Shown one piece after another: positions 1-8,956 of a stretch of DNA of 64,000 nt; the stretch's first letter is position 1, and each line of letters starts with the position of its first letter. The DNA is taken from assembly GCA_965140355.1 (NCBI GenBank), contig OZ223194.1, positions 62,001-126,000 of the forward strand, read 5' to 3'. The stretch is from Acetobacterium sp965140355 (GTDB lineage Bacteria; Bacillota; Clostridia; Eubacteriales; Eubacteriaceae). The position numbers were made by a program, and so were the translations under genes. A model generated the notes under the pieces. It was given only the letters and a program-made list of their open reading frames with translations. It did not search any database and was not told where the DNA came from.

Positions 1-960
1 GGCAACCGGTTCGTTCATATCGTCCCCTTCCACCAACACCGTATAAATTCCCGTAATCGAGCCGGTTTCAAAATTTCCACTGCGCTCCAGGAGTTTGGGC
101 ATCATAGCATAAATCGATGGCGTATAACCTCTGGCTACCGGCGGTTCTCCGGTTGCTAACCCGATTTCCCGTTGCGCCATAGCAAAACGCGTTAATGAAT
201 CCATCATTAACAAAACGTCATTTCCTTGATCCTTAAAGTATTCAGCAATGGTTGTCGCCGTTAACGCACATTTCATCCGCTGCATCGGTGGCTGATCTGA
301 AGTTGCTACCACAATTACTGATCGTTCAAGTCCTTCCGGACCTAAATCATTTTCCAGAAACTGGCGAACTTCCCGACCTCGCTCACCCACCAGTGCGATT
401 ACATTTACCTGCGTTTTTACATTTCTGGCAATCATTCCCATCAAGGTGCTTTTTCCAACTCCACTACCGGCAAAAATACCCATTCTTTGGCCTTTGCCAA
501 TCGTTAATAAACCATCGATTGCCTTCACCCCAAACTCGAGGATATCACCAATACAAGGTCTGGAAAAGGGATTTGCTCCAGCACTTTGAATCTCATAAGG
601 GGTGGTGTTAGCAATCGGGCCGCCGCCATCAATAGGTTCGCCCATCGCATTAACAACTCGACCAATCATATCCTGTGATACGCCAATTCGCAAGGAAGAA
701 CCGGTTGGTTCGACAATGTTGCCAAAACTAATCCCTTCCGGCTCTTCATACGGCATCAATAATACCTTATTTCCGCGAAACCCAACCACTTCAGCCAAAA
801 TAAAGCGATCAGCATTTTGGTCAAATATTTTACACAAATCACCAATACTGCATTCCGGTCCCACTGATTCAATCATCATTCCAACAACTTTTTCAATTTT
901 TCCAAAATATTGATAGGTTTCCGCGCGTTGAATAGCTTTACAGATCTCCGATTTATTCAT
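1..960 (-). CDS. fliI: Flagellum-specific ATPase FliI (partial, C-terminus outside window)
   Basis: This is the ATPase of the flagellar type III export apparatus; it acts at the cytoplasmic base with FliH and FliJ. Reading the minus strand from the ATG at 958-960 gives 320 codons without a stop up to the window edge, so the C-terminal part is missing. The Walker A motif GIFAGSGVGKST is at residues 161-172. A Walker B-type stretch VLLMMDSLTRFA follows, in a typical F1-beta/FliI fold. A GGAGG sequence at 964-968, read on the minus strand, sits just before the start. It is the last visible gene of the flgB-flgC-fliEFGHI operon; fliJ would be expected next, beyond the left edge. The identification is secure. 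Confidence 0.96.
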   Translation of the reverse strand, partial: MNKSEICKAIQRAETYQYFGKIEKVVGMMIESVGPECSIGDLCKIFDQNADRFILAEVVGFRGNKVLLMPYEEPEGISFGNIVEPTGSSLRIGVSQDMIGRVVNAMGEPIDGGGPIANTTPYEIQSAGANPFSRPCIGDILEFGVKAIDGLLTIGKGQRMGIFAGSGVGKSTLMGMIARNVKTQVNVIALVGERGREVRQFLENDLGPEGLERSVIVVATSDQPPMQRMKCALTATTIAEYFKDQGNDVLLMMDSLTRFAMAQREIGLATGEPPVARGYTPSIYAMMPKLLERSGNFETGSITGIYTVLVEGDDMNEPVA

Positions 961-973
961 TTTCGCCTCCGTT

Positions 974-1768
974 TTAAGAACTCTCCTCGATGGCTTTCTC
1001 TAACTGATTTAACTGGACCGGCAGACTCATATCAATGACTGAATCACTAGTTTCAACCATGATTTTATCCTCATCTTTAAGGATAATTACCTTGGATTTA
1101 TGGGCTAGCTTTTTTAATTTTTCTGCCATTTCTTTATTAACATGAAGATCCAATGTTTTCTGGTTTTCAGACAAATAAATCTTTAAATCTTCTTCATCAC
1201 CATGAATGACTTCATCGAAAAACTTTAAAAACAAATCTTTATCTTCTTGAACTTGATGTTTCATTATTTTTTTGGCAATCTCAAAAGCAATATCCAGTAA
1301 ATTTTGTTCCTGCTGATCAAGCGCATTTTGGCGTTCTTTAGCGATCAATTGATAAAGTTCATCAATCTCCGCCAGTTTTTGATCAAGCTCCGCCGCCGCC
1401 TTGGACAATCCCTCATCAAGACCTTCTTTGAGGCCAGCTTGAAACCCTTCCTGAGTGCTTTCCCGATATCCTTCTTCGTGCCCAGTTGCATACCCCTGTG
1501 AAAATCCTTCTTTATAACCAGTCTCTTGCGATTTTTCCTTGATTTCCTGACTGGCTTTAATCGCTTCTTTCATCAGTTCATTGGCGGAACGCATTGCTTC
1601 GACACTTTCATCTTCAGCACTCTGATTCGCTACCTCATCTTCCAGTTGATCCAGTTTCGATTCATTTTTCAGCTGCTTTTCGGGCTGCTTTTCGGGCTGC
1701 TTTCCAACCGGTATTCCGATTGGTTTGTCGATATGGGTAACCCACCTCGCTTTAACAATACTAGACAA
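974..1768 (-). CDS. fliH: Flagellar assembly protein FliH
   Basis: FliH is the negative regulator and stator-like partner of the FliI ATPase, on the cytoplasmic side of the export apparatus. The protein has an acidic, Gln/Lys-rich N-terminus. A run of Gly-x3-Gly repeats follows (GYKEGFSQGYATGHEEGYRE and on), which is a FliH hallmark, and then the conserved C-terminal FliI-binding region. The open frame extends to an ATG at 1801, but I prefer the TTG at 1766-1768. It has AAGGA 8 nt upstream and overlaps the fliG stop by 8 bp, which suggests translational coupling. That gives about 264 residues. It ends 13 bp before fliI. The family call is solid; the start is an inference. Confidence 0.9.
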   Translation of the reverse strand: MSSIVKARWVTHIDKPIGIPVGKQPEKQPEKQLKNESKLDQLEDEVANQSAEDESVEAMRSANELMKEAIKASQEIKEKSQETGYKEGFSQGYATGHEEGYRESTQEGFQAGLKEGLDEGLSKAAAELDQKLAEIDELYQLIAKERQNALDQQEQNLLDIAFEIAKKIMKHQVQEDKDLFLKFFDEVIHGDEEDLKIYLSENQKTLDLHVNKEMAEKLKKLAHKSKVIILKDEDKIMVETSDSVIDMSLPVQLNQLEKAIEESS

Positions 1769-2765
1769 TGATCTCGTCCTTTCCACCCTTAGACGTAACA
1801 ATCTCGCCTTCTTCTTCTAGTCTTCGGATTACTGATACTATCTTTTGCTGCGCTTCTTCAACATCCCGAACTCTGACATTATGCAAGTATTCCATTTCAC
1901 TTTTAACCGTTTCACCCATTCGTTGTGACATATTTTCAAAAATAATATCTGCAACCGCTTTGTTTGCACCTTTAAGAGCAACCGACATTTCCTTGGTATC
2001 GATTTCCTGGAGGAACCGTTGAATTGACATTGAGTCAAGAATAACAATATCTTCAAATACAAACATCCGTTTACGGATTTCTTCTGATAATTTCGCATCG
2101 TTTTTACTGAGTTCGTCAAAAATGTATTTTTCAGTTCCACGATCGATGTTATTCATAATTTCAGCAATATAGTTGATCCCGCCAACTTCCAGTAAATCGA
2201 ACGAAACCACCGATTCAAATTTACGCTCCAGAATCGTTTCGACCTGTCTAATAATTTCTGGCGAGGTACGATCCATCCGTGCAATCCGTTCAACCACATC
2301 AACCCGGATACTCTTTGGTAATTCAGAAATAATTGCCGAAGCCTGATCAGCCCTGGCATAAGATAAAACCAAAGCAATCGTTTGGGGATGCTCATTCATA
2401 ATCATATTCATTAAATTTTTATAATCAGCTTTGCGAATAAACTCAAAAGCCTTTGTTCTTAAAGTCTTCGTCACCCGTTCAAGAAGGGCACTCCCTTGTT
2501 GGATGCCAAATGCTTTTTCCAGGACATTTCGGGCATAATTAATACCGCCTTCTATGTATACCTTTTGGGCAACGCAAAGACCATAAAACTCGTCAATAAC
2601 CTGATCTGACACTTCCGGCGGAACACTTTCCTGACGCGTGATCTCATAGGTTAAGATCTCAATTTCATCTTCCTGCAAATGTTTATAAATATTGGAGGCA
2701 ATATCTGCGCCCAGAGAGATTACTACCTGGGCTGCTTTTTGTCTTGGTGTTAAACTAACATCCAT
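1761..2765 (-). CDS. fliG: Flagellar motor switch protein FliG
   Basis: FliG is the rotor protein that meets the MotA stator and binds the FliF C-terminus. The 334-residue length is normal for the family. The sequence carries FliG middle-domain signatures (NEHPQTIALVLSY around residue 125) and the charged C-terminal torque helix region (IRKRMFVFEDIV). It follows fliF by 28 bp and overlaps the preferred fliH start by a few bases. Nothing is odd about it. Confidence 0.97.
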   Translation of the reverse strand: MDVSLTPRQKAAQVVISLGADIASNIYKHLQEDEIEILTYEITRQESVPPEVSDQVIDEFYGLCVAQKVYIEGGINYARNVLEKAFGIQQGSALLERVTKTLRTKAFEFIRKADYKNLMNMIMNEHPQTIALVLSYARADQASAIISELPKSIRVDVVERIARMDRTSPEIIRQVETILERKFESVVSFDLLEVGGINYIAEIMNNIDRGTEKYIFDELSKNDAKLSEEIRKRMFVFEDIVILDSMSIQRFLQEIDTKEMSVALKGANKAVADIIFENMSQRMGETVKSEMEYLHNVRVRDVEEAQQKIVSVIRRLEEEGEIVTSKGGKDEIIV

Positions 2766-2793
2766 ATTTTCGTTTCCTTTGTCACAATCTTAT

Positions 2794-4386
2794 CTATTCA
2801 CTTTCATTTTTCAACCACGATTTAAACAATTGAGCTGCAATTTCAGGATTGGTCGCTGCAAACTCTTTAATTTTTTCTTTTTTGTCATCTTTTAATGCCT
2901 GAATCGGCTCTATCGGTGGTAGCCGATCCTGGGCTAATGCACCAAACAACTCATCAGTTTCGGCATCTTCCTCAGCGAAACTTGCCTCAATGCCTTTACC
3001 ACGTTTTCCGCGCTTCTTTTTCTTTCCTTTGCCATCCGCTTTTTTCTTTTTACCGCGAGAAAGAATAAACAACAATACGAATAAAAGAAGCAGCACACCA
3101 GCACCAATTCCGCCAAATACGATTATTCGTTGCGTTGTCAATAACGGCTCTGCGACCGGTTCTTGTTCTGCCTGTACAAATTCAAAGTTCCGGACAGTTA
3201 CGCTCTGAGGTGTTACCCCCGCCGCAAAAGCAACTAACTGAACCAGATTTTCTCTTGCTACCGGGGTCATTGCCGGATCATTAATAGCAATCCCAATGGA
3301 TACTGTTTCAATGGCCGGATCTAACTTTTCCGTCTGAGTAATTTCCTGACTGACCGAATAATTTTTATCTTGATTAATTCCGGTAACAACACCACCATTG
3401 GTTAGCGCATTTTGGGCATAGGTCGTCACATCGGTGTTCCCCGTTGTTCCCGCCACACCACCAACCGTCCCGTCAGTATTGGTAATATCTAAACTAGATG
3501 ATTCCTGATTAATAACCCCAGAATTCTGGCCATTTGCCGATGGTGTATAGACTGTCGACTCCTGCTTGATCGCATCAGTATTTAGCGTTGCTGTTACCGA
3601 CACCTTAAACTGACTGGGATCATACGGACCGTCTAAAACATTATTAACTTTTTGGGTCAGATCATTTTCAATCGCCTTCGTTAACTTTATTTTAGATTCG
3701 CCAACACTTGTTGCCGCCACGCTATTAACCAGATCGTTACCTTCACCATCGGTTAAAGCAATATTATCCGTTGATAAACCAGCGACAGACTTTGCCACAA
3801 GGTTCTGAATGCCTTGGATTTGTTCTCTCGTTAAAGTATTCCCCGATTCCATGTGAATAATCACCGAAGCTGTCGTATTTTCGGTTTCCTGCAAATAAAA
3901 AACATTTTCAGTCGGAACTGAAATCGTCACAACCGCATCTTTTACGCCATCCAACGTTTTGATACTCGCCCCGATCCGTTCTTGCAATTGCATGTTTTCG
4001 TATTGTTTACGTTCATAATCAGTCGAAAGTAAACTGCTGTTTTCTTTAATTACATAATAACTTAAACCATTTTTGGGATAACCGGCAGTTGCCAGTTTCA
4101 TTCGGATCGTCGACTCATCTGCCGCAGGTACGGTAATATTGCCTCTCGCATCGAGTCTGACATCGACTGACATATCAGTAAGCGCCGCCATTATTTCAGT
4201 TGTCTCAGCTTGCGTTAAATTTTCAAAAAGCGGCACATACTCTTTATTATTTAAAAAGATTGTTAAACCAAGAGAAACCAAAAGAACGAAGGCAACACCG
4301 CCAATCATCAGCATCTTGATTTTTTTTGAAGTCCCAGTCCAAAAATTTTTTATCTTTTCTAAAAAAGCTTTGATTTTTTCATTCAT
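2794..4386 (-). CDS. fliF: Flagellar M-ring protein FliF
   Basis: FliF forms the MS ring in the cytoplasmic membrane, on which the rotor and export gate assemble. At 530 residues it has an N-terminal transmembrane helix at about 25-45, the YscJ/FliF ring-building domains, and a second transmembrane helix near 430-450. A very basic Lys/Gly-rich cytoplasmic stretch follows, and an acidic C-terminal tail that would bind FliG. It lies between fliE and fliG in the expected order. Length and topology fit the family. Confidence 0.97.
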   Translation of the reverse strand: MNEKIKAFLEKIKNFWTGTSKKIKMLMIGGVAFVLLVSLGLTIFLNNKEYVPLFENLTQAETTEIMAALTDMSVDVRLDARGNITVPAADESTIRMKLATAGYPKNGLSYYVIKENSSLLSTDYERKQYENMQLQERIGASIKTLDGVKDAVVTISVPTENVFYLQETENTTASVIIHMESGNTLTREQIQGIQNLVAKSVAGLSTDNIALTDGEGNDLVNSVAATSVGESKIKLTKAIENDLTQKVNNVLDGPYDPSQFKVSVTATLNTDAIKQESTVYTPSANGQNSGVINQESSSLDITNTDGTVGGVAGTTGNTDVTTYAQNALTNGGVVTGINQDKNYSVSQEITQTEKLDPAIETVSIGIAINDPAMTPVARENLVQLVAFAAGVTPQSVTVRNFEFVQAEQEPVAEPLLTTQRIIVFGGIGAGVLLLLFVLLFILSRGKKKKADGKGKKKKRGKRGKGIEASFAEEDAETDELFGALAQDRLPPIEPIQALKDDKKEKIKEFAATNPEIAAQLFKSWLKNESE

Positions 4387-4530
4387 TATTTTTTTTCATC
4401 CATCCGAAATATTTGATGTCATTGCTGTTTATTACTTTTTGATCACAAAGTTGAGGATGTTGTTTTTTGACAATAACCTTATTTACAACATCCACTTTTT
4501 TCTCAAAATCATCTTTGGACGCTCCCAAAT

Positions 4531-4851
4531 TTATAAACCAGTATTCATAACAGCTTGATATGATTCTAAAACCTTATTTCGTAATTGTACCATGGTTTGA
4601 AGGGCAACATCAGCTTTTGCTGAGTTAATCATCATGGTATGCATATCATCCATGTTTCCAATTGATAAATTATAAGCGTCTACTTTCGTTGCAGCTTCCG
4701 TTTTTTCAACATTGCCGATGACATCCTGTAATGCTGTTTTAAAATCGCCCGCGACCCCGCTATCTGCGGTTGCGGCCATATTTCCTAAGTCACCCGCAAC
4801 TGAACCAATGCTGTTACCGGTTATGATTGAATTTATTGGCACTATAAACAT
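4531..4851 (-). CDS. fliE: Flagellar hook-basal body protein FliE
   Basis: FliE is the small protein joining the MS ring to the proximal rod. It has 106 residues, and the C-terminal block (ADVALQTMVQLRNKVLESYQAVM) is typical of the family. It sits 12 bp after flgC in the canonical flgB-flgC-fliE-fliF order. About 144 bp separate it from fliF, a somewhat long gap for this operon that holds no gene I can support. Confidence 0.95.
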   Translation of the reverse strand: MFIVPINSIITGNSIGSVAGDLGNMAATADSGVAGDFKTALQDVIGNVEKTEAATKVDAYNLSIGNMDDMHTMMINSAKADVALQTMVQLRNKVLESYQAVMNTGL

Positions 4852-4863
4852 CTTATTCTCCTT

Positions 4864-5301
4864 TTATTGGCCGATTTCCAAGGCCTTTAAAACAATTGCT
4901 TTTGTTGCATTAAAAGCTGTCACATTCGCCTCATAGGCCCGACTGGCACCCATCGCATCAGTCATTTCCTGAGCGGTATTCACATTTGGATACATCACAT
5001 AACCATCCGCATTTGCATCTGGATGCGTTGGATCATAAACCGGTACTAAGGCTGAAGGATCTTCTATAATCCCATCAACCTGAACCCCTTCTTTTTGAAC
5101 AATACCGGTCGCCGTTTTAAGGGCATCCTGAAAAGTCCCGGTGCTGACGCTACTCAATACCGTCATTTTACGTCGATACGGTTGGCCATCTTCAGTTCTA
5201 GTCACTTGTGCATTAGCAATGTTCTGAGAAATAATATCCAATCGATATTTTTGAGCTGTCATCCCAGATCCTGAAATGTTAAAAGAACTTAAAAAACTCA
5301 T
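4864..5301 (-). CDS. flgC: Flagellar basal-body rod protein FlgC
   Basis: FlgC is a proximal rod subunit exported by the flagellar type III system. The 145 residues begin with the rod/hook/filament N-terminal helix (GMTAQKYRLDIISQNIANAQ) and end with the conserved C-terminal helix (ASRAYEANVTAFNATKAI). The DPTHPDANADGYVMYPNVN segment is diagnostic of FlgC. It starts 3 bp after the flgB stop and is followed 12 bp later by fliE. Confidence 0.96.
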   Translation of the reverse strand: MSFLSSFNISGSGMTAQKYRLDIISQNIANAQVTRTEDGQPYRRKMTVLSSVSTGTFQDALKTATGIVQKEGVQVDGIIEDPSALVPVYDPTHPDANADGYVMYPNVNTAQEMTDAMGASRAYEANVTAFNATKAIVLKALEIGQ

Positions 5302-5304
5302 TGT

Positions 5305-5712
5305 TTATTTCCCTCCATTAATTGCTGTTTTTAATCTGGAATATGAACCACTTACACCTCGAACAAGATAATAATATTGCAGTACCGATTTAGACATGTC
5401 GATATTTTCTGATTCTAAATCAACATTGTTTTTGTCCAGACGACTTGACGTAGCACCTTCATAAATATCAATGCTTGTGTCATTGATCGATTGAATGCTT
5501 TCCATTTTGTCAATAAAATCATTATCATTGGAATCCGATCCACTTCGAAGCTTGTTCATTTCTGATTTTAGGGAATCTTCAAAGTTTACCTTAATCGCTT
5601 TGTATCCAGGTGTTTCGGAGTTAGCAATGTTATTACTAATTGCTTTTTGCCGTTGCCAGGTACCATCCAATGCTTTTTGATATAAAGCTGTTGTTATTGA
5701 ATCACCGATCAT
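5305..5712 (-). CDS. flgB: Flagellar basal-body rod protein FlgB
   Basis: FlgB is a proximal rod subunit and the first gene of the flgB-flgC-fliE-fliFGHI transcript. The 135 residues contain the rod-protein motif RQKAISNNIANSETPGYKA near the N-terminus, and the C-terminal LQYYYLVRGVSGSYSRLKTAI. Its ATG is preceded by AGGAGG 5 nt upstream. The 406 bp ahead of it have no gene and should hold the operon promoter. Confidence 0.95.
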   Translation of the reverse strand: MIGDSITTALYQKALDGTWQRQKAISNNIANSETPGYKAIKVNFEDSLKSEMNKLRSGSDSNDNDFIDKMESIQSINDTSIDIYEGATSSRLDKNNVDLESENIDMSKSVLQYYYLVRGVSGSYSRLKTAINGGK

Positions 5713-5787
5713 GTTAACCTCCTATCTTTTTTTAATATATTTTATTTTTAATAAATAACTTAAACATTTTAGGTCATATATAAGCTT

Positions 5788-5814
5788 AAATCGAAATTTA
5801 TTCATTTAATTTTA
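5788..5814 (-). promoter_or_regulatory. Weak sigma-28-like site upstream of flgB
   Basis: On the minus strand there is TAAA, a 15-bp spacer and TTCGATTT. The -35 element and spacing match sigma-28, but only the CGAT core of the -10 matches GCCGATAA. It is about 75 bp upstream of flgB. It could be chance in such A+T-rich DNA. Confidence 0.22.
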
Positions 5815-6027
5815 ATGATTTTTAAAACATTGCTACATTAAAGGTAGATATTTTTATGATAACATAAATTCAACAAAACAACAATTATATTTATATTCAA
5901 TAAAATTAAAAACTAATTAAATCGTTCTGAATTTCTGGTTATCACAACCTACCATTTTTTCTATAATTGTACTTTACTTAATTATAATATTCTGATCTTC
6001 TATCAATTGATTATATGGCAAAACAAA

Positions 6028-6055
6028 ATAAAAAGCAACTGTATGCCAGTTGCTT
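6028..6055 (-). terminator. Intrinsic terminator after fliT-like gene
   Basis: A perfect 9-bp stem (AAGCAACTG with CAGTTGCTT, at 6033-6041 and 6047-6055) has a 5-nt loop. On the minus strand it is followed by TTTATTTTG. It lies about 64 bp past the fliT-like stop and closes the fliD-fliS-fliT-like transcript. Confidence 0.85.
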
Positions 6056-6118
6056 ATTACTATATCATATATTGACTTAGTTAAACTTAATTAAAGCTTT
6101 GTTTGTTTTTTTTACCAT

Positions 6119-6514
6119 TTATTTTTTTGCATCTAAAAAAGTGCCGTAACTCGGTGTTAAATTAATCTGATAATCTACTACCTTTTGATTTTGCTGATTA
6201 CTTTTTAAATCATTCATGGTTTTATCTTTTTCGTCTTGTATCAATTTGATACAATTTTTATCCATATCCAAAATCAGTTTAAGCAGATCATCCACTTGAC
6301 TTTTTTCTTCAGCGCTACAAATCATATTTTCATTATTTTCTTGAGCATTTTTTTCAATATTTTGTAATTGGATAATTAATTGATCCCGCTTCTCCAGAAT
6401 TCCCGCCAATAATTCCCAATCCTCAATACTGCTAAGAATTTCTTCGCCTCTAGTGACATATTCTTTCAAAATTAAAATTTTCTGCTGACAAAATGTTCTC
6501 GAATTATCATTCAT
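6119..6514 (-). CDS. Small helical protein downstream of fliS, FliT-like chaperone candidate
   Basis: This is a 131-residue, highly charged, mostly helical protein with a central coiled-coil-like segment. Its ATG follows the fliS stop after 1 nt, implying coupled translation. Position (fliD-fliS-x), size and helical character fit FliT, the export chaperone of the filament cap FliD. Sequence alone does not show a diagnostic FliT motif to me, so the function is inferred from context. It is the last gene before a strong terminator. Confidence 0.65.
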   Translation of the reverse strand: MNDNSRTFCQQKILILKEYVTRGEEILSSIEDWELLAGILEKRDQLIIQLQNIEKNAQENNENMICSAEEKSQVDDLLKLILDMDKNCIKLIQDEKDKTMNDLKSNQQNQKVVDYQINLTPSYGTFLDAKK

Positions 6515-6515
6515 T

Positions 6516-6908
6516 TTAGAGTCCTCGGGATTTTAAAGGGTTACTAATTCTTTCTGCTTCCTTAAAAGAGTCTTTGAGACCATTAATTAATGCTAACAGG
6601 TCTTTTAATAATTGAACATCCCTATTAACATTAGCTTCCCCCAATTTATCAAAAATGAAACTATACATTTCATTTAATTCAATTGAAATTGGATATTGCA
6701 TATCTAAAGATAAATTTAACGACGTAATAATTTTTTGTGCTTTGGCAATCGAATTATATGCTTTGGCAAAGCTCTCTCGTTCAATAAGAATACTAGCCAT
6801 CTTTACTTGTTTTTCAGCCTCTTCAAACAATTTAATTACCACTTCGCCTTTGGATAAAGACTCAATAGCATAGCGTTTGGATTCCTGATAAGCATTAGCA
6901 TATTGCAT
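6516..6908 (-). CDS. fliS: Flagellin export chaperone FliS
   Basis: FliS binds the flagellin C-terminus in the cytoplasm and prevents early polymerisation. The frame opens at 6947, but the ATG at 6906-6908 is the likely start. It has GGAGG about 8 nt upstream and gives the standard N-terminus MQYANAYQES and about 130 residues. The family motif ALLLYEGAIKF appears here as VVIKLFEEAEKQVKMA. It lies 22 bp after fliD and reads directly into the fliT-like gene. Confidence 0.92.
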   Translation of the reverse strand: MQYANAYQESKRYAIESLSKGEVVIKLFEEAEKQVKMASILIERESFAKAYNSIAKAQKIITSLNLSLDMQYPISIELNEMYSFIFDKLGEANVNRDVQLLKDLLALINGLKDSFKEAERISNPLKSRGL

Positions 6909-6930
6909 GACCGTTTCCTCCTTTCCGAGA

Positions 6931-8853
6931 TTATGAACTTGCTCCAAATGATGTAATCATCGCACTTTGAGAATTTAATTGCTGTAATGCCGTTTCTAAA
7001 GCACTAAACTTGTTCCAATAATACGACTCTTGGGTCTTAAGCTGAGCTTTTAGTTTGGTGATACTTTCATTTGTTTTGGTAATACTTGATGTTATACTGT
7101 TTTCCGTGTTCGAAAGCGTTGACTCATATCCCGCTAGTTCGATTAAAGATCCTCTTGTTCCTTTTACTCCACTCGTTTTCACAGCACCATTAATGATATC
7201 ATTTAACTGATCTCCCAGTCCCGTTATATCAGTACTAAACAATTCTTTGATTTCTGACCCTCTTGTTTCAAGCGCAGACTCAAGCTTTTCATCATCAATT
7301 TTTAGCTTTCCATTTTCAGCATAACCTGCCGATGAAATCCCCATATTGTATAAGCTGATCCCACCACTTGTAGCCGAACTATACATCAATGACTGCATCT
7401 TAGAAGTAATTCCTCTTAGAACATTATCGCCTTTTAGCAAACCAACTTTAGCTTTAGCTTCCCACGCTTCGATTTGCTTTTCTGTCATATCGCCTTTTTG
7501 TTCCTCGGTTAATGGCGGATAAGCTGAGTCTACATTCTCTTTCACGAGACCATTCATCAGATCAATCATCGTATTATAATCTTCAACAAAGTTTTTAATC
7601 GTATCTTTTAATGAGGATGTATCTGTTTTCATCGAAATTGTTAATTCTTCATCTATATCAGTTGTGGCTAACAAATCAATCTTAACCCCATCGACTTGAA
7701 TTGAATTAGATGTTCGGACAATAGCTTGCCCATTTACCGTTAATTCAGCATTTTTTCCCGCCGTTGTTACAGTATCAACACCCTCTATTCCTGCCAGTCC
7801 AAATGCATTCATTAAATTCCCAGAAGTATCTTCAACAACAACATTGTCACCAGTACCGCTTCTTGTTGCCGTTAAAGTGAATTTATCAGTAATACTGGAA
7901 TAACTCATCGTTACTCCTGCATCACTTGAATTGATTTTGCTCATAACTGATGATAGAGAATCTGTGGTTTTAAACGAAAATGCTTTACCATTAATTGAGA
8001 ACTTAAACTCGCCATCAACCGCTGTAGCTGATGTTGCTAATGGAAGATCTGCTAATGTTTCATATGTATCTAAACGATCGGTTTGTCCATCCGTTAATCC
8101 CAATTTTGTTAATGTCGCCGATTCAGAACTTAAAGCATTTACCGTCAATTGTGATCCCGATGCCGAAAAACCTAATTTCCCGTCGACCAATGAAACATTA
8201 ACGACAGATCCTCCGCCTGCGTCTACAGATTTTTTACCAAAAGCATCATCGATTTTTCCCTGCATAGCTGTTTGGAATTCTCCATTAGTGCTTCCTGCTG
8301 CTGCAACAAAATCAGCATCAAGTGTGATCGTCCGAACTTGACCATCAAGTTTTAGTAAAAAGGACTTACTTCCGTCTGCGGTAATGTCGTTCAATAAGCC
8401 AGAGATATCAGCGTCTGTCGTTCCGGTCAACGGTGTAGTCGCACTATTAGCTCCCGTTATCGTCTGATTTGTTGCTAATTGGGTGACATTTGTAATTGTG
8501 ATGCTTCCCGTATTAGCAGCACTTGTTGAAGCAACTGACAGTTTTGTCGATGTCGTTGAGGCGGCGACGGTGTTAAATGATGCTGTACTTCTTAGATTCG
8601 TGGTTGACAAAACATCTAAATATTTACTCTGAAATTCTTTAAGTGCTTTCGAAACATTTCGATATGCTGTTTGTTTCCATTCCATCTTTTGAACACTCTG
8701 TTGTTGTTTGGCAATTTTTGAGCGATTAGAACTTGTCAAATTTTCTACTAATGATTCTGTATCTAATCCCGAAACTAAGCCTGCCATTCCTGTTTTAGCC
8801 GATAATGATGATAACGCGCTTGTCGATGTTGATGAGTTAACTGAAGTTGACAT
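6931..8853 (-). CDS. fliD: Flagellar hook-associated protein 2 (filament cap) FliD
   Basis: FliD forms the filament cap that inserts flagellin monomers. I place the start at the ATG at 8851-8853 (MSTSVNSS, about 640 residues). The upstream in-frame ATG at 8871 spans the Shine-Dalgarno GGAGGG, which is correctly spaced for the second ATG. The N-terminal FliD signature is GLVSGLDTESLVENLT. The C-terminal domain ends with coiled-coil heptads (ESITKLKAQLKTQESYY). The middle is Thr/Ser/Ala-rich, as usual for the surface-exposed domains. A near-perfect sigma-28 promoter lies 74 bp upstream, marking it as a late gene. Confidence 0.95.
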   Translation of the reverse strand: MSTSVNSSTSTSALSSLSAKTGMAGLVSGLDTESLVENLTSSNRSKIAKQQQSVQKMEWKQTAYRNVSKALKEFQSKYLDVLSTTNLRSTASFNTVAASTTSTKLSVASTSAANTGSITITNVTQLATNQTITGANSATTPLTGTTDADISGLLNDITADGSKSFLLKLDGQVRTITLDADFVAAAGSTNGEFQTAMQGKIDDAFGKKSVDAGGGSVVNVSLVDGKLGFSASGSQLTVNALSSESATLTKLGLTDGQTDRLDTYETLADLPLATSATAVDGEFKFSINGKAFSFKTTDSLSSVMSKINSSDAGVTMSYSSITDKFTLTATRSGTGDNVVVEDTSGNLMNAFGLAGIEGVDTVTTAGKNAELTVNGQAIVRTSNSIQVDGVKIDLLATTDIDEELTISMKTDTSSLKDTIKNFVEDYNTMIDLMNGLVKENVDSAYPPLTEEQKGDMTEKQIEAWEAKAKVGLLKGDNVLRGITSKMQSLMYSSATSGGISLYNMGISSAGYAENGKLKIDDEKLESALETRGSEIKELFSTDITGLGDQLNDIINGAVKTSGVKGTRGSLIELAGYESTLSNTENSITSSITKTNESITKLKAQLKTQESYYWNKFSALETALQQLNSQSAMITSFGASS

Positions 8854-8926
8854 ATTTATCCCTCCATACATAAATTTGTTACTTAATTTATATTTTTATC
8901 CATAAAATTTTTGTTTGTTACTGCTA

Positions 8927-8953
8927 TTATCGGCATTAAACAAGAACACTTTA
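8927..8953 (-). promoter_or_regulatory. Sigma-28 promoter of fliD-fliS-fliT-like operon
   Basis: The minus strand reads TAAA, exactly 15 bp, then GCCGATAA, a full match to the sigma-28 (SigD/FliA) consensus. The -35 TAAA begins 4 bp after the cheR stop codon, so this late promoter is tucked against the end of cheR. SigD is encoded in this window at 46790-47623. Confidence 0.92.
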
Positions 8954-8956
8954 GCT

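Larger units (their letters stand above)
5713..6118. other. Gene-free spacer between fliT-like gene and flgB
   Basis: These 406 bp are strongly A+T-rich and contain no convincing open frame. They hold the terminator of the fliD-fliS-fliT-like operon (6033-6055) and must include the promoter of the flgB operon. I see a weak sigma-28-like site at 5788-5814 (minus strand) and no convincing sigma-A site. Confidence 0.7.

Noticed and set aside
252..913. Two plus-strand open frames opposite fliI
   Set aside because: They are antisense to the clear fliI gene, have no family likeness and no sensible ribosome binding sites.
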